64,000 nucleotides of DNA from NCBI RefSeq assembly GCF_017562075.2, contig NC_054084.1, positions 14,398,798-14,462,797 on the forward strand, given 5' to 3'. This DNA comes from Anopheles merus (Eukaryota; Arthropoda; Insecta; Diptera; Culicidae). The notes below the pieces were generated by a model that saw only the letters and a list, made by a program, of their open reading frames with translations, made no database searches and was not told the DNA's origin. The translations under genes were made by a program, and so were the position numbers. Of this stretch, positions 57,301 to 64,000 are shown one piece after another. The first letter of the stretch is position 1, and every line of letters begins with the position of its first letter.

Positions 57301-59388
57301 AGTGTGTTTGCTTTTATTTAAACATTTATTATTTAACAAGCATTCAGCAAAAACGGAGCTGTTCAAGCTTTACAATTCTACAATATTCATAGACAGTGGA
57401 AAACGTTTCCTTTTTTTATTTTATAATTTTCTTCCAAACTCATTCTACACAGATAATTTGGCATTTGAACCATGGTTCATACACTGTTTCATGCATGATC
57501 GTATGGCAATGCTATGGCACTGGTTGAGTCGCATTCTACTGATCAACGGCGCACTAACTTGTCGTTGTATCATACCATCAGAATGTAATTTATTCAGGTC
57601 CTAATTTAATACTTTTGAAATACTTTAAATTGCCACTGTCCGTCCGGATATCGAACAACTTGACAGTTAATAAAGGACTCCAAAAAGAAGGACCGTTGAT
57701 GGAGACGCCCAGTGGTTGTCGGACTGCTTGAAGTACTTTTTTCCCTAAAATGTATCCAAAATTCAGCCTGACGCCTTTTTTACAACAATTTTTTGTCTCA
57801 GCCCTGAACAGAACATGGTATTGGTAGGTAAATTATATATATTAGGCACGTCCCGCTTATCCTATTGTACACCGTTGCTGTGCAAACACAGTACAAAACC
57901 CCCGACCCCTGATGCGTGTCATTTTCACTAAGTGTTTTACCAAACAGTGTATCTTGCACTTACTGTAAGCAACCGAGTGGCGAAGGGAATATGTTTAATT
58001 AATGTTGTTTAATCAAACGGCCGAACGGCCATGCATTTGTGTGCCCCTTGGTGTTGTGACCTGTTGAGCCGCACAGACCGAGCAGCAGCAGCAGCAGCAG
58101 CAGCCAAACCAGCCAAAGGATAGACGAAAACGCAAACAGTTGGCGGGTGTCCGGTTTGCATGCTGTACAAAAAAATCAATTACCATATTGAAGGGAGAAG
58201 TAATACACACAGACACGAAACAAAGCTAAGCAGAGAGAAAGAGAGCGAAAGGCAGCACAAACAGTATTTGCCGCGCTTATGATTGGTTTCTCCACCTCAT
58301 TCGCGTTACGCGTGTCACTCATTTCATGCCCGCGTGGAGCTCGTTTCACGCTCATATCCGCTGGTTTTCGATCGATCCGTGCCTACCACACACGCACCAA
58401 TATTATAACGCCAGTTGCGAGAGATGTCAAAAGCGAAAGAGAAAGAGAACCCGATAGGAAAACCCCGATAGCCGACGGGCGCACCGAGCATATTGCTTTA
58501 CATTTGAGCGGATCAGCGGGTTGCGCTCGCTGTTGCTGCCGTCGATGATACGCTACGCTTGCTTTTCCTCGATCGCTCTCTTTCTCCCGGCTGCAGCGCG
58601 ACGCGTATCTTTGGAGTGTCTGTTCTGTATACACATTATACCGCCGATACACAGCCGAGAACAAAATATTTCATATTTGAGATTATGATGCAACTGTGTA
58701 TGTATGTGCGTGCGGCGGGTCTCAACCGTGAAAGCTTCACTGACTGACACGCACACAACGAAGGGAAACACACCAGACGAAGCACACTAAAAAGCGCGCG
58801 CACGCGTCAGTTTTTGTTTACCTCGAGCGCTCTCGCCACATCAGAGTGTGATAATGGTGTGTGCGTGCCATCGATAGACCCATCGTTTGCTGATAATGGC
58901 GCGGTGGTCGGGTGGGAGGGCTTGCAACAGAGAACAAAAGAATGATAATGGTGGTCGAGCCCACCAGGCCACTGTTTTTGTTTGCCGCGCGGAAAAGGAC
59001 CTTTATTTTGGGTTTTCCTGTTCGAGCTACTACTGCACGACAGTGTATGTGCGAACTCCATCATGTCCATACATACGGAGCTACGAACACACACTGGGAA
59101 AATGTTTTCCCAGTGATGTGGAGTGTGGATGTGTGTGTGAGTGTGTATGTGTGAGATTGAGTCTTTGTTTAGTACATGACTTTGTTTTTTTTTTCATTGG
59201 TTTCTTTGTATATGCCTCCATAGTTTGGCTGTGTGCGTGAGAATGACTTGGGAGCAAGAGAGACAGAGAGAGAGAGAGAGTGAAGAAAGAGAGACAAACC
59301 TGGGAAAAACAAATCGCATCTGCTTTGTTACTGCTCTATCGGCTTTGGGTGTTATTTAATTATCCAATTTGCGAAAAAATGCAACACA

Positions 59389-59390
<2 letters not shown>

Positions 59391-59448
<58 letters not shown>
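59391..59448 (+). repeat. (CA)n microsatellite
   Basis: An almost pure run of about 28 CA units, the longest dinucleotide tract of the Crtc introns and probably polymorphic. Confidence 0.95.
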
Positions 59449-59449
<1 letters not shown>

Positions 59450-60440
59450 CGCACTTACAGTTGACGACGGATCACGGCGATGCAGTTTGTGGCGAAGCAT
59501 TTTCCACCAGTAGTCGTATGGGATTTTGTGTAAACTCTGGAGTGCATCATTATCGAACCAATTGGGGGGAGGGGGGAGTGCATACTGTTTCCACTCGACA
59601 ATCCCCCGGCTGTGATGGGAAAATAGCTAATTAAATGAAATAGAATAGTTTTTTTCGGGTAAGCTTTCCCCTACCACTGGTCTCGATTGCGCAGTATTGT
59701 TAAACACAGGATAAACGCTCTTTTCTTATAAATATCGCTTCGAAAGTGATCGTATCATGTTTTCATGTGCTATTATACACCGTACACAGTAAAGTTTATG
59801 AGAGCTTTCCCCCGATTCATGGAAAAGCTTCGCGGGAAACAATGTTGATGATGGAATGCGGGGCAATCGTAATGATGAAAAATGGATAAAAAGCACAACC
59901 ACACAGCAACACTATGTAAGCCCTGCAAACACTGCTGTAGAATGGTGTGCCTGTGAAACATGTCGGAACGTACGCGAAACACATGTTCCGAAGGCCAGCG
60001 ATCTGAGGCGCTTGTATGACATGGGCATAAGGATTTAATTTTAAAACATTCCCAACACGTGCTGTGATATGGTATTCTCTTTAGGTTTAATTGCGTTTCC
60101 TGCGTTCGGCTTGTTATATTTGTATGTGATATTGCATTTTTGTTATTGCTTTGAGCGGGTTTTTCATGGCACTCGTTATTAATTTTGGTTTTGTATTTTG
60201 GGAAAATTAAAATGCTCCCGAACTGCTACATTCCATAACGCACATTTAGTTGAAGGAACATTTGCGTTCTTGAATCACATTGTAATATTTTTTGTTCCGT
60301 ATCTATTTTTTTAAATTTTTTAACTTGTGAAGAAATAGAATGATAATACAGTCTGTTCCCGAGTTACGTGGTTTTATAAATATAACAGTTTAGGCTTCAA
60401 ATTAGTACAATTTGCTCCAAGAAATTTCAAATGCAAATTA

Positions 60441-60677
60441 TAGGATTTTTCACGGGTTCTCATCGTTGTAGAATACTTTCATGACTCTTTCTTACACGAA
60501 ATTAACTCCCATAGGAATTTCCATTTCCAAAGCCAATTTCCAATGAGTCCAAAATCCAAATGCCCAAAAAAGCTGCGATAGATGCCAAATTCCCACCATA
60601 TAAAGTTCATTTCCCAAAAAAAAAAGAGTAAAAAAAGTATCCCACAGTTCCGAGAATCCATGAAAAACTCTGTAAAT
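60441..60677. mobile_element. MITE related to 40909-41160
   Basis: The left end AGGATTTTTCACGGGTTCTC and the right end, read on minus, TACAGAGTTTTTCATGGATT, are inverted and match the CAGGGTTTTCC..GGTTCTCAT ends of the element at 40909. Internal blocks are also shared (CTTTCATGACTCTTTC here, CTTGACTCTTTCCTAC there). Confidence 0.5.
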
Positions 60678-62689
60678 TGATTGTTGCTAATATGTTGTAA
60701 TTAATGTAATACTGGACAATTGGTTAAGGGTAAAAGATACTAAATTTAACAACATAAATCTACTCAAAGAATGTATTTTAACTCAAGTTCGACTTCAGAG
60801 GATATTCGAGTTTTGCGGTTGCCTTGGGAACGCATAAAACCGCGTAGCTCGGGAGCTCAAGACTGTACTTCGTTTGAAGTGGAAATATTTGTTTTTTTTT
60901 TTCATATAACTAGTATGGACAGATTTAACTTGATTAATAGAATAGATGTAACCCAATAAATAAACATCTTTATTTCATGCAACATACAATTTTATTGCAA
61001 CCTCATATTCAGATTTGTTTCACACCAGCAATCAAAATTATTGAACTCCAAAGCCTGTCGATTGATCGTTTGTAATATTGCATACCGTCAGGCGCTTAGT
61101 CAGACGGTTCAGGCGCAAATGCTAACTTAAACCCGTAGTTTATCAGTAATTTATTGTGCATAATTTCATGCTGTTCAAACACGTATTATAAGTGTTTTAT
61201 TTGCATAGAAAATAAATTCCAATAATTATAGGTAGATTGCAAACAATAGATGTTTCACCGCTGCAAAGTGATATTATTGAACTGATCATACAAAACGTTT
61301 AAAAATAATCATTAATCAAGTGATTTTTTATTATTTAGTAACGATGGATCGTCGCTAATTTCTTATTATAACACCAATCACCATGTACTCCTTTAAATCA
61401 GATACTACTATTTCTGGTCCTTCTCGAGCTTCACCGCACTCACCGCGGTATAAGAACATCAATCAACTCTTCAGCCTCGGTGTATGGAATTACTAATGAA
61501 GTTGCGTTGGGAACGCGCGTTACACATTCCATCCCCTAACTAGGACTTCCCGCTCAAGACAAAAGTGTGGCCTATACTCATTTAGATGCTCCACACACTG
61601 GTGTGGTGTAAACCAAGGCAAAAGAGGCGCATTAGATGAAGATAGATATTCTCCTTCTCCTTTTGTAACGCGGGTGAACGTCAACGTGTATGATGGACCC
61701 GTAAGGGGTAGAAGAAGAAGGTGTTGAAAGCTAATTAATCTTAAGCCATGCTTTAAAATGTCACCCAGCACCTCGGGTGCTCGGCCCAATGTTTGGTGAC
61801 AATATGAGGATATACATAGTCTGCCAGGAGGGGTTGTTACACTATCATCCGTCAACGCTTCTGTTGTCGTCGTCGTCGTCGTCGTCGTACCTACCGGACT
61901 GCTGAAGATGCTCCGATGACATTGGTTCTTCGCTTCACGCACTGGTCTAGATGAGTTTTGAGCATGTTTTTGATTGCGAAACACATTATGACGGTCGTTG
62001 AGCACCTATTTAAAGATTAATACCGATTTGAGGCTTGAGTTAAGCTGCTTGAAAAATTGATCAGCTTCTGGGGGGAAGAGGTATCGTAAATATAGAAGAC
62101 GAAGATGGGAATTTGGTTTGTTCAACTTTGCTGTTTGAAGTTCGCTTAATTTTACGTAGAATGTTGGGTGAATATTTTCGACTCGTGATTTGTGCTTAGT
62201 CACCTAGATAGTCAGTACTTTTCCATAAAACAATTTAGTTGTATTAGCATTGATTCAGACGTGTTGCCCAGCGCCGTTTACCTATCTGTTTCACACATTA
62301 TTCTATCGAATTTGCCATCTTTGCCATGTTTGATAATTGATTGTTTGTTTACTCGCACTTTTCGATTGTCTTGCGTCACGCCGGCTTCCGGAATTCCACG
62401 ACCATCCCGTCATCTCACGTTGCGCCGCTCTCGGGTGGAATATACGATAATGCAACAACACACTATTGAACCAATCGCCTCCCTGCGAGGGGCAAACATC
62501 GGCCCACCCCATACCTACTGCGCTTCGTACGAATTCCCTTCGGGGGCCCATCCTTTGACCACACCAAATCATCATCGCATCATCAAACACGATTTAACGC
62601 CGCCGTGTTGTGTGTGTCCCTTTCGGTGTCATCTTGTTTGACAAAAATCTGAACAAAAAAAAAAAAACCACAACCACACAACATCTCAG

Positions 62690-62794
62690 GCGTCCAAGAG
62701 TGCCAACCTGTCGCCGACGACGGGCACGCTGGGCACGTTTCGAGGCGGTTCCCTGCCCAACGTCAATAATGAAAACAAACAGTACCAGGAAAAG
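62690..62794 (+). CDS. Crtc: Crtc common exon 2
   Basis: The exon follows acceptor ATCTCAG, starts in phase 0 and codes 35 residues with the Crtc-typical GGSLPNVN. Its donor is weak (AAG|GTTTTT), but a phase-2 alternative at 62780 would run into a stop in the next exon, which supports this choice. Both first exons (37094 and 50969) join in frame. Confidence 0.8.
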
Positions 62795-63700
62795 GTTTTT
62801 ATCGTTTTGGCCGTGCCCGCGACAGCGGTTCACTTGTTGTGTTTGTTGGTTATTCATTATTGATGTTGCTGTTCACGTTTTTATTTTATTTTATTTTTTT
62901 AACCGTATGAGCTCTGTAGTTTCTGGTTTGCTTTTGCTGGTTAGAATAGCCTTTTTCTTAGCTGGGTATGGTTCTATTCCAACTTCGATTGCAATTTATT
63001 TGTTTTCAGCTCAATTGATGCGTTTTCTCTTAACTTATTAAGTTTTTTCTAGTTAGTTTTTTAATTGATTCTTTTACTTTTGATACGATTTTATTTGAAA
63101 GTTGATTGGTTCTTATGAACTCTCCCTTTCAAGTTTATTGATTCATATGAACAATCTCTTTGTTTTGAAATTGCATGCAAATTAGTATTAGTGGTTTGAT
63201 AGTATAATGCGTTGAATGATGGTTTACAGTCAAAATAGGGAGCGATTTGTCAATAAAAATGTAAATTAAATTATGTTTATACTATAATGGAAGATTGAAG
63301 TAATAGGAAACAACTTTCATTTTTTACGAATTGTATAGGTTTAGTTAGAAATAAAAATTTCTACTTCCCGTAGCACCCTTTTTCAATGATGTTTGTGCAC
63401 GTTCTTTACAAAAAAAAAATAGTTTTTTTTAATGTTTCAACACAATACCATCCGATGGATGCGCCTAGTGATTGTTGCCCTGCCACCCGGTCCTTTTGCA
63501 TGGTGACGTAGAATAGAAGATGGCTAAAGAAGTTTGAAATAGTACAAACTGAATTCAGCCTTTTCTTCGTTTGACCGTTTTACTAAGTCTCTTTGTCTAT
63601 CTTTTCTTAATGGATTCAATAAAGTATTGTTTTCTGATTATAAAAAAAAAAGAATTTAAAAGACAACGTTGAGTTCATCCAGAATTTCTCTCCATTACAG

Positions 63701-63818
63701 GCGGACGATGGTACAAACCTGACGGAGCTGAAACCCTACACGCAACCGGAAACGATCAAGGTGAAAAAGGAAATATCTCCCAAAGCCAGCACACCGAGCC
63801 ATACGAGAGAATCCAGAG
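63701..63818 (+). CDS. Crtc: Crtc common exon 3
   Basis: Acceptor TTACAG and donor AGAG|GTAAGG frame 118 nt coding ADDGTNLTELKPYTQPETIK, then VKKEISPKAS..TRESR. The phase is 0 in and 1 out. The VKKE motif in a Ser/Thr-rich, acidic context could be a sumoylation site (inference). Confidence 0.75.
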
Positions 63819-63891
63819 GTAAGGCCGGTCATCGGCTCATCGGTTACACTAGAGCGGTAAAATTAATGTGCATGTAACTTGTTTCTTGTAG

Positions 63892-64000
63892 GGCGAACGC
63901 CTGGAGGACCCATGCGTAATCGGCAATCGAGTCGAAACCATGACACGTCACCGTACGGCAACAGTACGGTTCATTTAATTCCCCCGATGGAAAGCAACTG
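63892..64000 (+). CDS. Crtc: Crtc common exon 4, cut by the window edge
   Basis: The exon continues in phase 1 (RGRTPGGPMRN ... SPYGNSTVHLIPPMESN). The pattern YG....YLSPP....WRRTNSDS in other Crtc proteins marks the region just before the SIK-phosphorylated serine, which should lie right after the end of this window. Confidence 0.8.

Larger units (their letters stand above)
51086..62689. other. Crtc first intron, part 2
   Basis: About 11.6 kb without a supported coding exon. It contains (CA)n at about 52843-52866, (GT)n at 53058-53084, the nested repeat block 54056-56216, (GCA)n at 58081-58104, (CA)n at 59391-59448, a MITE at 60441-60677 and (GTC)n at 61867-61888. The remainder is AT-rich and featureless by eye. 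Confidence 0.6.

Noticed and set aside
57215..57604. 129-codon + frame
   Set aside because: Its start overlaps a dispersed repeat fragment and the rest is compositionally AT-rich without a recognisable domain.
61520..62005. 161-codon minus frame with a poly-Thr run
   Set aside because: The Thr run comes from a (GTC)n tract, no motif or splice context supports a gene, and it lies in the Crtc intron.

Overview
The window looks like a mosquito (Anopheles-type) chromosomal region. The evidence is several insect genes with short 60-110 nt introns, GC-rich codons in older genes, dense (GT/CA)n microsatellites, tRNA-derived SINEs, jockey-like LINE tails and many short hAT-like elements. The species assignment is inference; no sequence search was run.

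Layout. (1) 1-3403: the 3' part of a Ty3/gypsy retrotransposon pol gene with a probable 3' LTR. (2) 3.4-12.0 kb: two near-identical copies, both on +, of an asteroid/ASTE1-like XPG-family nuclease gene, separated by a SINE, decameric and 29-bp tandem repeats, a (CT)n tract and a 1.16-kb hAT-like element inserted just 5' of copy 2. (3) 12.7-20.4 kb, minus strand: a divergent SMC3 (cohesin) gene of 6 exons, a small unrecognised 80-codon ORF ending one base before the SMC3 start codon, and the checkpoint clamp-loader gene Rad17. (4) 21.8-23.7 kb: a third, older, intact asteroid-like gene on +. (5) 24.7-26.0 kb: a decayed LINE reverse transcriptase. (6) 26.6-30.7 kb, minus: Bdp1, the B'' subunit of TFIIIB, 5 exons. 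(7) 30.7-64.0 kb: the 5' half of Crtc (CREB-regulated transcription coactivator), on +. It has two alternative first exons 13.9 kb apart (37.1 and 51.0 kb), each encoding its own version of the N-terminal CREB-binding helix and each able to join the same phase-0 exon at 62.7 kb. The gene runs off the right edge. Its long introns are full of SINEs, LINE tails, MITEs and minisatellite-bearing hAT-like elements.

The most notable points are four. The first is the SMC3-like protein, which keeps all ATPase motifs but has lost one of the two lysines acetylated in cohesin. The second is the duplicated alternative CREB-binding first exon of Crtc. The third is a family of hAT-like non-autonomous elements whose interior is built of about 10-bp tandem repeats; perfect 8-bp target duplications can be read for three copies. 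The fourth is the asteroid-like trio, in which the younger copies carry an in-frame, stop-free 69-nt intron plus individual damage (an active-site E-to-K change in one, an exon-1 frameshift in the other).

All exon boundaries were derived by hand from GT/AG sites, frame continuity and family knowledge. No alignment, transcript or database evidence was available.
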